A stretch of 64,000 nucleotides of DNA from Saururus chinensis (Eukaryota > Streptophyta > Magnoliopsida > Piperales > Saururaceae), in the NCBI GenBank assembly GCA_035235625.1, contig CP141145.1, forward strand, positions 1,426,001 through 1,490,000, written 5' to 3'. A program made the position numbers and the translations under genes. A model generated the notes under the pieces. The model searched no databases and was not told the DNA's origin. It saw only the letters and a list, made by a program, of their open reading frames with translations. Below are positions 1 through 12,011 of the stretch, in pieces; within the stretch, counting starts at the first letter, position 1, and every line of letters starts with the position of its first letter.

Positions 1-89
1 GTAGGATAGGTTTTTGAATGGATAGAAACAGGCGAGAAATGACTTACAAACACCCTAATTTTCATGTGGTTGACTTCGGAAATTTAGAA

Positions 90-1260
90 AATTCCCAGAC
101 ATTTACTTAGATATCACTATGGTGCCTCATGCCATTTTCCAACAATTATCAAAACACTGTGTGGTGATACCACACATGACCAATTGGACAACAGAGCTAA
201 TATTATTGGTCAGACGTGGAACACGTATAACATCCATTAATAAAAACCCTTTTCCATTTTCTTACTTAAAGCTAATATCACCCTTACCAATGATTTCACG
301 AGCCACATCATTACCAAACTAAACTTTGCCCAAATCACCAGATACATAATCATCAAACAAATCACTATGAGAAGTAGCTTGAAAAGATGTACCACTATAA
401 ATTTTCCAAGAGTCACATTTATTCTCACAAGACAATATCATGAATTCATCTCCATCGGTAACATTTATAACATGAGAATTATTATTATTGTTATTATCTC
501 CATCACGTATTTTTTCAATCACGTTTAACATGACTAGTTTGGTCATAGTTCTAACACTTGTCATAATTCTTCATTCCCTTAGACTTTGAACTTCCTTAAC
601 CGAACTTTCCTTTACCTCCAAACTATTTTTGTCCTTAGTGACGTCTAGAATCAAAGGTTAGAGCCAGCCCAAATGAGGCATCAACGTGAGGTTTCCTTAG
701 CGAATAACAAATCACAAAAATCATTCAATTTAAATCTACTCGTAGAATGAGAACTGTGCATAGCCACCTTAGAGGATTCCCAATCAGCAGGTAGATATTT
801 TAAAGTACAATTGATTGAATATCCTCATCAAATTTAACTTTATAAGCTTCTAATTGATTATGCAAGTCATAAAAGGAGTTCAAATGCATTGAAACATCAT
901 CATCACTAGCCATCTTCAAATAAAAGAAGCGAGTCACTAGATGTACCTTGTTTGTCAAAGAGGTGTTTGCATGCATCAATGAAAAGAGATCGAAACATTC
1001 CTTTGTTGACTTTGCCTTTGAGATATTTGAAGCAATGGGTGAAGAAATAGACAATCGAACCACTCCCAAGGCTTTCTAGTCAAGTAATGCCCAAGTGGTG
1101 TCCTCCATATCCTTTGGCTACACACCAAAAATTGGAAGATACAACTCCTCATATAGATAGTCATCTATCTGCATACTCCAAAACCTATAGTTCTGGCCCG
1201 CATACTTCTCAATCTTGAACTTCCCGTCTTCCACCATTGTTTCATTCACTCAAACCTTCA
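90..1260 (-). mobile_element. Copia LTR-retrotransposon fossil, gag and protease part
   Basis: Minus-strand translations show a Copia gag helix-rich segment (UBN2/retrotran_gag type, with LNSFYDLHNQLEAYKVKFDE around 810-930). Nearer the left edge they show a protease-like stretch with the usual spacing of a YVSGDLGKV segment followed by GNDVAREIIGKG. Order and strand fit gag then protease reading leftwards. The element is clearly broken, with several breaks, and is cut by the window edge. I saw no LTR for it. Family assignment rests on motif recognition only. It is probably older than the Copia copy at 8743-18159. Confidence 0.6.
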
Positions 1261-1964
1261 CTCCAATACTAATTTTTCTAGATTATACGCCCACTAGAGT
1301 CAATCTAGCCTATAATCTAAGGAGCGGTTGGATTCTTGTGAAGAATAGAAACTAGCAAGGGAGACAATCAATAGAGGGTTCACTTGGTTTGACATTGGTG
1401 ACTATGTCCTTAGGATCACACAATTTCCATCATTCAGCAAGGAGAACAATACAAGATAATCTACAAGCTTTTCAAGCGTCTTCGATGACCAACAACATAG
1501 TCCCAAGGAAGAAGAAGAGCCTTCTATACCCCACAGGGATGTACAATTCATATTTATTTATTTGGGGAATGATATCACAAACTAGCTAATCAGGATGAGT
1601 CCAAATCGGAGCATTTTGGAATCTTTTACACCAATCAATCGATCTTTGTGAACTAGCGATCAATCAATTACTATATCGGTTGCTTCTTAACTTTGGAGTG
1701 ATTAATTGCCCCAGGCCACGATCACTCGTTGAACTCTCTGCTTCGTTTCCTGTATAATCAAATCAGGTGCCAATTGATCACCCATGGATGCGATTGATTG
1801 TCCATCGCCTCATCTTGGTTTTCAAGGTGAACAATTTGGGGCCAATCAATTGCCTAGGCTGCAATCGCAAGCCCCAACAATTGTCTTCTTCTTGAACAAG
1901 GGGCCGATCAATTGCTCCTAGCTGATTTGTCTTCTATAACTCACACTCGCCTATAGTCCAAGAT
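1261..1964. other. Unassigned, rich in ATCAATTG/GATCGATC-like words
   Basis: No gene was recognised. The stretch around 1620-1930 repeats ATTGATC, CAATTGATC and CGATTGATTG words in both orientations. It could be leader or LTR sequence of the adjoining Copia fossil. A similar word-rich patch occurs at 7030-7240. Confidence 0.3.
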
Positions 1965-2330
1965 TTTGAAGAGGTCATGAGCTACATTGCCAAGTTTTAT
2001 TCAACATTATGATTGTTTAACAATTTAGATAATTGAACAAATTAATCTTAAACCTCCACCAATAAATTATTTGACTTGTGATACTATTAAAAGACCTTCT
2101 CAATTCATATCAACCCCTTCATATTAGTTAGTACATTGTTTGAAGAGGTCATGAGCTAGATCTAAGGCCTTATGGAGACTTTTTCATATATAATTTATGA
2201 TTGTTTAACAATCAGATAATCGAACAAATCAATCCTAAACCTCAAAGTATAAATTGTTTGACTTGTAATATCGTTAAAAGACCTTCTCAATATATATCAA
2301 CACCTTCCTTTTAGTTAGTACATTTCTTAT
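1965..2330 (+). repeat. Two-copy tandem repeat, unit about 180 bp
   Basis: A unit beginning TGAAGAGGTCATGAGCTA occurs at about 1965 and again at 2140. Both copies continue through ATGATTGTTTAACAAT, TTTGACTTGT, AAAAGACCTTCTCAAT and TTAGTTAGTACAT. The copies differ by scattered substitutions and small indels, so the duplication is not recent. No coding potential is seen. Confidence 0.85.
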
Positions 2331-2740
2331 ATTATAAAAAAATGATGTTGATAAGCTTATGCTACTTTTTGTTTAACAAAGTTTTGATTACACTAAAAAA
2401 AAGTAGGTCTCAAAATAAGAGACCCACTTTTCTATATTAGTTAGTCTATTGTTTATTGTAAAAAAGATTAACATTTTATAGCATCCTCATCCATTACACA
2501 TCTTGTTAGCTAATAATGGCAATCAACTAACATCCAAATGATGACTTCTTTATATGGTACCTGAATGCTAACTTTTTTTCATAATTCTAATATTTCATGA
2601 AAATTAGAATACAAGTAGGCCAAACCACGCCTTATGAGGCCAAAGATCTTAAGTTTGAACCCCCACTTACTACTTCTATATCCATCCAATGCACGTTATA
2701 CATAGGACTCACATAAAAAGAGAGAGATAAACTACTTTAA
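2331..2740. other. AT-rich DNA without recognised features
   Basis: Low-complexity AT-rich sequence with no coherent reading frame and no terminal repeats that I can recognise. Confidence 0.5.
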
Positions 2741-4450
2741 GTGGTTTATTTCTAGGGCTTGTCGATATGAGTTCAATGGTATCAAGAATACGCGAATTCG
2801 AGTTCAGGGTAGAAAGTTATAGATATTTGAAGATAGAAAGATTTAAAAATAAGAAAAACAACAAGCGTGCGGCATATGATAGGCACGTGTATCCGCAATG
2901 CGACATAACCCACGAAACTGCGGGCACTGACGCCCTATAAATACCCGTTTTAGTTCATTTCTTAACCCAGACTTCGTTTTCTCTATTTCTAGTCATTTTA
3001 AATCTGATTTTGTCCATTCAAAAGGCATTCTTAACTAACTAGAGGGTGTTCTACATAATGGAGGGGTTATTTTTATGATTTGACAGCTCCAAAGTGAAGA
3101 AACCTTATGAGAGATCTTTTGAACCGTATTCAAACTTCTTTTACTAAATTCTGAGTCATTTTAAGTCCGAATTGAGTCATTTAATATGTCTTTTTACCTA
3201 CATCGAGCGTGTTTGACATCATGGTGGGATTATTTCCCCAATTAGAGAAATCTAGGGACAAAAAACTAGACGTCCAAGTTTATGGAGCTCGAGTCGGCGT
3301 CATAGAACTCGTGCAAAGATCGAGGTAGGGGTTTTTATCCTATCTTATGGCATAAATGTTTACTTTGTTTATCTTTTGAACTTAATATATGTATGACTCT
3401 AGCATGCTAAGTGTTAGATTTAATTTCAAGTTATGTTTTATGATTTTCGCACATATATGATTTATTGAATGGTTATCCATTGAAGTAGGATGTAGATTAC
3501 ATACTATATATTTTATCATATGATTTATATAAAGTGATTTTATCGTTGCCTCACATATTTATTTTATCAAATGGTTTATCCTTTGAATTTGAATATGAAC
3601 TATACATGTGGTAGTTAGCTTTGCCATTGTTTTGATTAGAAATGACTAAAGTAGATTTGAAAAGCGATTTTAGATAATGATTCCTTGTAAAAGGATGACT
3701 CTGAAGATTATTTTTGAAAATATGTACAAGCATGGTGATAAAGCTATTAAAACAAGATGAAGAAAGGGTAAATGTCTCGTTCAACGAGAGACTAACCCTA
3801 TATTTGTAGCTGTTATTAGTAACACTTTCATGGCTTATAGAGGCAAAGCTAGGATTTTTTAAAAGATAAACATTGGGATGAGATGTTTTGAAAGAAAAAC
3901 TGTCCTTTATGAGTCCGGGAACTCAAGATTGCTTTGTTTATCCAGAGTTGTTGATTGGCATCCCGATAGAGCTATGGGGAATAGATGAGGGCATAGTCAT
4001 AATTCGGTTTGGAATCAGAGGCATGATACACATTGTAGCCTGATTAGCCCCTAACGAAGGGCAGGAACAACTGAAAAGGCCACGTGCTAGGGTAGATAGT
4101 ATCATGGGAAGACTCTCTACTCTCTTGATCCTGGCGTCCCATGAGCATGGGTGACTCTTCTCTCTACAAGCACGAGGTATTTTTGCGATGATCTGTGGAG
4201 GAGTAAGAGGCAACTACTTTGTACCTGTTGCAAAGTTCATAAGATGGAATAGGTGTCTGGGACTATTGTAGCAAGTCATGAGAGCTTGCAAACACTTAGA
4301 TCATCGTCGATGTGTAGGAAGAAACTCTAAGGGTGGTTTTGGGTGAGAGGCACACCCTGTTTTCATTAAATGACCATATGTTACTTTATTCTTGACATTA
4401 TAGGACTGGTGCAAAATACATACGTTTAGAGTGTCTCATTCATCACATAA
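2741..4450 (+). mobile_element. Diverged Gypsy LTR-like fragment
   Basis: Two landmarks are shared with the solo LTR at 9067-11276. One is a GGGCTTGTCGAYAYGAGT-like block near 2755, followed by GGTATCAAGA. The other is a TCATTTTAAGTCCGA block. The second landmark is present twice (about 2990 and 3155, roughly 165 bp apart), so this copy has an internal tandem duplication. The sequence near 3300 (GATCGAGGTAGGGGT) is of a kind seen in plant Gypsy LTRs. Neither boundary was resolved, and the right part (3400-4450) is included only tentatively. Confidence 0.45.
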
Positions 4451-5848
4451 TAATGTCTCATACACATGCATTAGGGTTTACTAACCCTTACTTAATACTT
4501 ACTCATCATTCTACACACATCACAATAATTCCTTTAAATCATGCAATAATATATAATTGCTACATAGCTTATTACTTGCTATAAATTATAATTAAAAGCT
4601 ATACTATGAGACACAGTTGATAACTTTACCAACAGGTCGAGTTGATAATTGATGACCATCAGTAGATCCACTTACGTGTTGAATCTCATCGACAACGGAT
4701 TGGCTAGGTATACCCACCTAACTGACATCAGACCGACTTGTCAGCTACATTGCCAATGGCCAATTGACATGTATGCCTTTGCATGCATGTGAGAGCATTG
4801 TTTATCTTATTCCTCTTGTTGGTGCAATCACCGATATGTTGATGACCTTTTCAATAATTGGAAAAATATAAATAGAAACTCTCTTATAGTTCCAAACACT
4901 TCTCTTGATGAAAAAATTGATAGAACACATTCGAAAACAAGATTTATCATCATTTAAACCACAATTTAGGCATTGAACAAGTCATGGCTCAAGTTCAATG
5001 AAAACATATTCAAATACAGTTCAACTAAAAAATAAACATAATTACTAGTTCATGATCATCAAGAAATTGAAGAAAATAAGAAATTTGACTATTTTTCTTG
5101 GAATAAAAAAGAATATTGCAATCCAACCTCACATATGCGAGCTTCTTCTTCTCCTTAGATGCACGCTCCTCTTGAACCTATTCCGGACGTTGTCCCACCG
5201 GCGTTCGGACTCTTTTTGGACTCCTCCTTTTTTCATAATTCCTAGTTTTACTCCCTTTTATACTAGGATAACTACTTATTGACTCTTGGAACCTTCAAGC
5301 TACCTCGTTTTTCAAAATAACCAATGCATGCAGTTATCATTGACAGATCATCCATTTGTCGATGTCCTCCAATAGTAACAAAACTCATATATGTCGATAG
5401 CACACCAACGTGTCGGTGGTTACTAGCGACCAAAAAAACCTTTAAATTAATAAAAAGAAATGATTTTCCCTCTCAATAATATTGAGTATCATATTATGTA
5501 CTAAGCATATTGTTTAATAATTATGTTAGTGTTACTATATAAACTTACCAATAATTCGGTTGATGTTCTTGGATTATCGAAATCTACCTTGTATTTTTCT
5601 CAAACCATGATGAGTTCAATCCAAGCATATTTTGAATTGAAGCTTACGACTAAACTGAACACATCTTCTTGCTATTGGAAATTAAAGTCAAAGCAATTCT
5701 ATATGTATAGGGATATAATGTTATGATTCCAATAGAAGATTATCAATAAGTTGACTCTTTCCATGTAGCAGAGATACAAACTCATAGTTAACCCAACCAA
5801 AAAACACAAGGGATTTTTATCACTTAAAAAGGACGCTTAAAAGGATTA
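4451..5848. other. No recognised gene; AT-rich intergenic DNA
   Basis: Only short, uncharacteristic frames occur. Patches at 4625-4760 and 5330-5430 repeat TGTCGATG/GTTGATRA-like words, but I could not tie them to a family. Confidence 0.4.
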
Positions 5849-5951
5849 CTCCCTCCATTGTAAACTAAGTGGTTATTTGATTTTTTAAAATAAATTTAAA
5901 TTAATTTATTTTTAAAAAATAAATAAGATACTTATTTAAGAACGGATGGAG
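5849..5951. mobile_element. Stowaway-like MITE, 103 bp, TA target duplication
   Basis: The left end CTCCCTCCATT and right end AACGGATGGAG form terminal inverted repeats of the Stowaway (Tc1/mariner) type. TA dinucleotides flank both sides (5847-5848 and 5952-5953). The interior is a long imperfect AT-rich palindrome, as expected for the family. It has no coding capacity. A second element of nearly the same size sits at 52807-52910. Confidence 0.88.
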
Positions 5952-5953
5952 TA

Positions 5954-7607
5954 TTTTATAGTAATATCTCCTTGCATAAGATTTTATTCGAGAAGGACAA
6001 TATCCAACAAAAGTGTAAAATACCCTTCTTTACAAAACCGACTTTTACTAAATTCTTAGTCCATCGTATATGCAGAATAAACCCTGCACACATACGTTCT
6101 TTTTTTACCATGGGAACTTTGTGTTTAATTTTTTTTTTCTGAAGTACAAGAGAAAATGGGGAATCAATGAAAGGTATGCTGTAAGTCTTCCATGCAAGGC
6201 TGCACCAAGGCACGTGTAACGTCAGCATATTTCCTTCTTACGTTGCAGTGACTTGTGTTCAATCTGGTAGCCCAACATCATTTAATGAGCCAACCCATTA
6301 TTTACGTGTAGTAAATGACCTCTTACTCATCTGAGCCGTCCGCTGAGGCCATCTTACCATAAGTCAAGGCAAGTCGCCTGCAGTTGTAACACTGATGATT
6401 TGCTTCCTCATCGCTAATTACACATTAATAAAATACATGGCGCTGCTCCTGTCCTTGGTCTTTAAATTCATTATTCATAGCAGATCCTCGTATCTTACCC
6501 CTTTTTTTATCATTAGGAAGAGACATTACCATGGAAAATAAAGATGATCCGACTGGTTCTTGATGCTAAGGTTTGGTATTAATAGGAATCATCTTGTTAA
6601 ATGAATCTGGTAATAAGCGTACACAACTTTTCTCTCTTATGAATTACATACATAAACTCACAAAATAGAAAACATAATAATAAGGAAAGAAGCTCTCTTC
6701 TTGATTCAACAATATTTTAGAAAAAATTACATAATAATAATTTTCATAAAAGAGTTAAGCTTTTATACATGCCTTAATATCATACACTATAAATAAAAAA
6801 CATCTAAATTATAATTAAATAAGGATTAGCTAATCAGAATTAGAGAAAAAGATTAAAAAATACCAAAATAAATAAGAAAACATTGAATTAAGACTCCTAC
6901 TAATGAAAAAAATTTACGTATTAAATAATCCTAAACAAAAATTAAAATCCAAATCAAAATTCAATCTTATCCCGAAACCATGTGATCTATACCTTGTAAG
7001 GGCGAATTGACCTTTCGTGTTACTATTTGAATGAATCTAAGGGTTAATCGATCACCCAACACACTGATTGATTGATATAAGTACTGGAACTTGATAGTAA
7101 GGTAAACGATCAATCCATCCAATCGATCCATCAAAGTCATTGTTCAATGCCAGATTTATCACTACTAGAAACTAGACTATGTGATGCGGATTAGCAAGGG
7201 GCGTTGAATTGATCTTGGGACCCGATCGATCCATCATTCAGTAAACTGTTGCATATTCCAATATTCTTCGAAGTCTCATTTCTCAATATATACTTGAAGC
7301 TAATTGGTTTACATCATATATCTCCTACAAATGCTACTTTTACCAAAGAGCAAGCCCATTGTCCCAACAACCCACGTCCGACTATGGCCTCCAATTGTAC
7401 CTCTAAACTCTGACCGATTGACCGATATTTGAAGTTGGGGGGCAATGATTAGTTTTCAATAATGAAATGAATCAAAATGCTTCTGCGGTGAAGCTCGGAA
7501 TCTGAGGAGCATTTGATTAGAGTAGGAATGCTGATATGCCGTTTTTTACTTGATAGGGCCCATTGCGAATTTGTATAGCCAGTGCTCAATTGAGTTTGAT
7601 TCGTTGT
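5954..7607. other. No recognised gene
   Basis: AT-rich sequence without a convincing frame. Around 7030-7240 it carries many CGATCAATC/GATTGATT words like those at 1620-1930, which may be a remnant of the same unidentified repeat. Confidence 0.4.
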
Positions 7608-7840
7608 TCATATGGTTTTCTGTTTCTTTAAATGTTACCTTTATTAGGAATAGGCTAGAAGATCATGAGTTTTAGCTTCGTATTTTATTTGGTTTATAAC
7701 ATTTTTATGTTTGAGTATACGTGATAGATAATCTTAGGCACTTTTACTTGAACACATGTCTCGAAAGCAATATTGTTTCTTTATGCCCCAATCATAAATT
7801 TATCCCGTGACTTGTGAATCAAGTCTTATTAGAGTTGTCT
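7608..7840 (+). repeat. Segmental duplication, left block, copy A
   Basis: About 230 bp starting CATATGGTTTTCTG and ending CTTGTGAATCAAGTCTTATT are nearly the same as 30488-30717. They differ by scattered substitutions and small indels. Together with 19180-21575 against 33162-35505, this shows that a larger block was duplicated. In copy A the sequence continues rightwards as ordinary DNA, whereas in copy B it is interrupted at once by a LINE tail. Confidence 0.9.
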
Positions 7841-8742
7841 GAATTTTACGAGCCTTCTCTCACACACTATGAGAGGCATTTTCAACAGGGTTTCATCTCC
7901 TCTGCTTGTTCTATGAATCTCAAACGTAATTTAGTACATTATCTCTTTTTAATGTATATGTAAATTCACCAGCTTATGCCTACGGATTGTACAACGTCAA
8001 AAGAATAATGGTATGTTTATGCTAGTTATTGCAGAGAGAATTCAACATGGGTTTATATTTTCTGTTTGTGGTAATTATCATAATTATCGCAAATAGTTTG
8101 TCCACCTGAATCTGCAGCTCTTCGCACACCTTAACAGGCCTGAATTGCATAACAATTTTTACAGAAGAGACTGAATATGAGAATACATATAATTTTTTTT
8201 TCTGTCTACTGTTTACCATTTGAATTATCATATAAATCTTGGATAGAGATTCTTGTTAGGAGTACTACTGCAAAGTGTTTGCCAATTAACTAAAATCAGA
8301 ATGAAGGTAACCAATTTGTGAACTTGCTGCTTACCTGCCTTCTTGGGTAGGATTTGCCAGTACCCGGGACCATATTTTTCAACATTTAGAATATTTGGGT
8401 TGTGGTTGTTGGATGCCATTGCCAGTGCTGCCCAGCCTTCCTTTCTAGTAGGGTATTATTTTAGTGGAGCATAATCGTATCTATGTAACTCATCAAAACT
8501 TCAAACTGATTTTAGCGGGGCCTATGCTGAAACTTCCATTTTCTGCAATATGTGAGCAGATTAACTAGTTTATGTAACTCATGCAGTATTTTTAGGATAG
8601 TATGTTGATTTTCAGGAAAACTGAGGCTGGATTATGTGTCCTTTGAGTTTATACCCGCAGCTTTGCCAATACCAAGACTGAGGCCAACTCCAGATTGTGA
8701 TTCCAAACAATATCATGTATGAATTACTATATACTTGGCAGT
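7841..8742. other. Unique flank left of the Copia insertion
   Basis: This sequence continues copy A of the segmental duplication up to the Copia element and resumes at 18160. It has no counterpart in copy B. A small candidate exon lies within it on the minus strand (8335-8419). The last five bases (8738-8742, GCAGT) are the Copia target duplication. Confidence 0.5.
8335..8419 (-). CDS. Candidate first coding exon of an unrecognised gene
   Basis: An ATG opens 28 codons of non-repetitive protein (MASNNHNPNILN, then KYGPGYWQILPKKAG) and runs into a good splice donor (GCAG|GTAAGC) at 8334. The composition looks coding rather than random. I could not identify a family or a following exon, and the Copia element lies on the upstream side of this ATG. 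It may equally be chance. Confidence 0.2.
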
Positions 8743-9066
8743 TGTAGAGTGGCCAGCCAGCAGCGGAAGCAGTGGTGGGAGAGGTTGGCGCACATAAAAA
8801 TCGAATCTTTAAACAAAATCTACACAATACATGCAATTTCTAATTACTATTAGAAATATCCATGCATATATTATTTAATCAAAGGAAAATATAATTAACA
8901 TGGAATTAATACATACTAACCTTGGGCTTGATCCAGCCCTAGCACGCCCTCCAAATCAGCCTTCTCACACCAATAGCATGATCAATAAGAAAGGGATTAA
9001 GACAATACCTTTTTGTGACGATTCCTCTCAAACCCTTGCTTGGAGTGAAGGAATTCTCAGCACTAC

Positions 9067-11276
9067 TGTAACGACCTATTTTCCGGTTACGCTTAACCCG
9101 GGGGGTGGGGGGGGGGGTTAAGGGTAATCTAGTAATTTTTTATTAGGGTTAGGCGGTTTCATTAGGTGAAATCCCCGTATCTGGGTAAAGCTCGGAGTAA
9201 CGAGCGTCACGAATCAAGGAACGCGCGAAACGGGGGTCGGGAGCCAAAGCTACGGCCCCGGGAAGCTTGTCATATGGGCGGGACCTACACAAAAGTGCAG
9301 GATAACCTACCCATGTGTGGTCTTATTTCGAAGGGCTCGTCGACACGAGTCCATCGGTATCAAGAGCGTGCGATTCCAAAGTCTAGGTTGGAAGTTATGG
9401 CATTTTGAGCTCAGGATATTATCTGAATAAAATAATATCTTTCTGGATAGGATCGATGACACAAGTGGATAGGATTACTGACGAAGCGGATAGGATTGAT
9501 GATACAAGCGGATAGGATTGATGATGCAAGCGGATAGGATTGCTGACGAAGTGGATAAGCGCAACACATGTCAGCCTCACATCTCTCCAATTTTTCTATA
9601 AATAGCACCTACGACATCCAGAGGAGGAGGAGAATTCTCTCCCACGTTTTGCCATTCCTCTCCCACGTTCAGAAACTTTTGGTCTTCATTTCTCACTCAT
9701 TTTAAGTCCGATTTGAGTCATTCTAGAAGCGTTCCTAGCTAATTCGAGGGTGATCTATGCAATTGAATGGTCCATTCCTCGAGTTGGCGCTCCTGTAATG
9801 GAGGAACAACCCGGGGTAAGAGGAGGCTATGTCTGCCACCCTCCTACCCCAAGAGAGAGAGAGAGAGAAACGGCCCAGAGAGAGAGGACACTCCCTCCTT
9901 TGTTATCTGGCCAGATCAAGAGAGGTGGCCCGATGTAGGGGAGGCTCCGTTCTCCACCGAAGGGCCACAACGTGTGAAGGACACCCCGAGTAGGGGAGGT
10001 TCTGTCCACCGCCCATGGGTTCAGAAAACTAGGTCTTCGGGAAAGGGGAGAGTTGGTTAGGTTGTCTTTCAGTGCAAGGCGAAGAACGTGCAGAGGCTAG
10101 AGGAGGCTTTGTCCACTGTCTCCGGATCTAAAGGGGAGGATGTCCAGAAACAAGCTTCCTGATTACCGCTACCTCGTGAGACATCAGGGGAGTAAGAGTT
10201 TCTGACCTCCTATTATAATTATTGAATGCATGTGCTAGATGGGGTATTTGATATGCCATGATGTGTGCCGTCTTACTCTGGGTTAGAGAGAGATGAGCTA
10301 TGTGTGTGTGTTTATCTTATGATATGCTATGCTTATATGCCATGATGTGTACCGTCTCGCTCTGGGTTAGAGAAAGACGGGTTGTGCATGTGTTTATCTT
10401 ATGATATGCTATGCTTATATGCCATAATGTGTGACATCTCGCTCTGGGTTAGAAAGAGACGGGTTGTGCGTGTGCTTATATTATGATATGCTATGTTTAT
10501 ATGCCATGATGTGTGTTGTCTCTCTCTGGGATAGAGAGAGACGTGTTGTGTGTGTGTTCGGTCTCAGCTCAGTGATAGAGCGAGACCTATGATTGTGTTC
10601 CATCTCACTCTATGATAGAGCAAGACATGTGATACGTGCGGTCTCGGCTAAGTGATATAGCGAGACATGTGATGTATGTGGTCTCGGCTCAGTGATGGAG
10701 CGAGACGTGTGAATGTGATGGTCTTGCTCTTGGATAGAGTGAGGAATGTGGTGATGGTCTTGCTCTGGGGTAGAGTGAGGCATGTTGTGGTGGTTGTGTG
10801 GTACTCGTCTCTATGATAGAGTGAGATGTGTGTTGCTGGTGTTTTATCGGGTTTTCGTATTGGTTGTGTGGTGCTCGTCTCTATGACAGAGCGAGATGTG
10901 TGTTGCCGGTGTTTTCGTAAAACTCCGATTAAATATTCGGAGATACGCATTTTATACGTATGTGTTTTTGGTATGCCGGTTGTATATAGTAGCCAGTAGG
11001 CAAAACTACGTCCGGATCCGATCGTATCGGAGTAACATCGTGGATGTTATCCGATATGTACGTAGGCAACCAACGGCAAGGCAACGTTGGCCCGGTCCAA
11101 ATTAGTTATATAATTAGGCCAGTTCTTGCCTACGCGCAACAGAGCGCTAAAGTTCCGTAGCACATAGAGGAACGAGAAGACTTTCCCACTTAGAGTGTGC
11201 TGCTCTTGGTTATGGGTTTGGTTTTCATCGCTTTCGGACCCCTGGCCCGGGTCGGTTTCCGGGTCGGGGCTTCACA
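9067..11276. mobile_element. Nested solo LTR, 2210 bp, Gypsy-like
   Basis: It begins TGTAACGACC and ends GGGGCTTCACA, flanked by ACTAC at 9062-9066 and 11277-11281. The uninterrupted sister LTR at 17115-18159 has a single CACTAC at the equivalent point, which confirms the exact insertion site. No internal region is present, so it is a solo LTR left by recombination between the two LTRs of a full element. The TGTAACGACC start and shared blocks with 2741-3300 suggest Gypsy. It must be younger than the Copia insertion. Confidence 0.93.
10240..10800. repeat. Tandem array of hairpin-forming units inside the solo LTR
   Basis: About four units of 80-85 bp (TATGCCATGATGTGTACC, then GTCTCGCTCTGGGTTAGAG, then AGACGGGTTGTG) are followed by about five units of 40-60 bp built on GTCTCGGCTCAGTGATAGAG followed by CGAGAC. 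Almost every unit contains a GTCTC...GAGAC inverted repeat with a CTCT/AGAG inner stem. No genes lie here. Confidence 0.85.
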
Positions 11277-12011
11277 ACTACAACCCCTTTTCTTCAGCCC
11301 TTCTTCAACCTCCACGTCTCAGCAAAGGAGGAGAGTCTCTCCTTGAAAAGCCCCATGCAGGCCACACTCACACAAGAGAGAGGAAGGGGCGGACTGTTTT
11401 GTGAGAGAGGAGAATATGGAAAGGGGCGACCCAAGTGAGAGAGGGGAGAGATGAATAGAGAGGGTAAATCTAATTCACAAAATTAGATCCAAAATATGGG
11501 GGATGCCCCATTCAAGTTATGGGAATAAGGGAGGAATATTCTCCCTTATTCTTTCCCTCTCATAAAACCCCTTTCTTTCCATAAATGGCGGGTTTGATTT
11601 AAATGGGCTAAGATTACATGGGTTGAGTGCATAAATTCCAACTGGTTTTTTATAGAGGCTCGATCATAACGGGAGCGGGCTCTGTCACACAGAGCCCGCG
11701 GAGGCCTGGACCCCCTGCACACGGCCAAGGCCACGACAGGGTCGACCTCTCGCTAATTACACGGATCCCACCCTCAACACATAATTCACGCGTTTGGGCC
11801 CCACTATGTGTAAATGCACACCTAGATGTATGTCTAGTGTGCGTGTGTGACAAATGTGGGTCCCACTCGAATTATGTGTAACAAAGGTACCAGTGGGGTC
11901 GGTACGAACCCCCCCCCCCCACCACCCTTGGACCCCATGACCCGTACCGGCTCACCCGGACCGCGACACCGTTGGACCAAACCAGGCCGGAGAACATACC
12001 ATGGTCCAACA

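Larger units (their letters stand above)
8743..12011 (-). repeat. 3' LTR of the Copia element, interrupted
   Basis: This matches 17115-18159 along its whole length except for the 2215 bp at 9067-11281 (the nested solo LTR plus one copy of its target duplication). Its native length is about 1054 bp. Termini are TG...CA. It carries the same perfect 11-bp-arm hairpin as the other LTR (11675-11699). A C-homopolymer at 11909-11920 is much longer here than in the sister LTR. Confidence 0.93.

Noticed and set aside
10240-10800. CRISPR-like array
   Set aside because: Units are contiguous, degenerate and unequal, with no spacers, inside a plant LTR. This is a tandem repeat.
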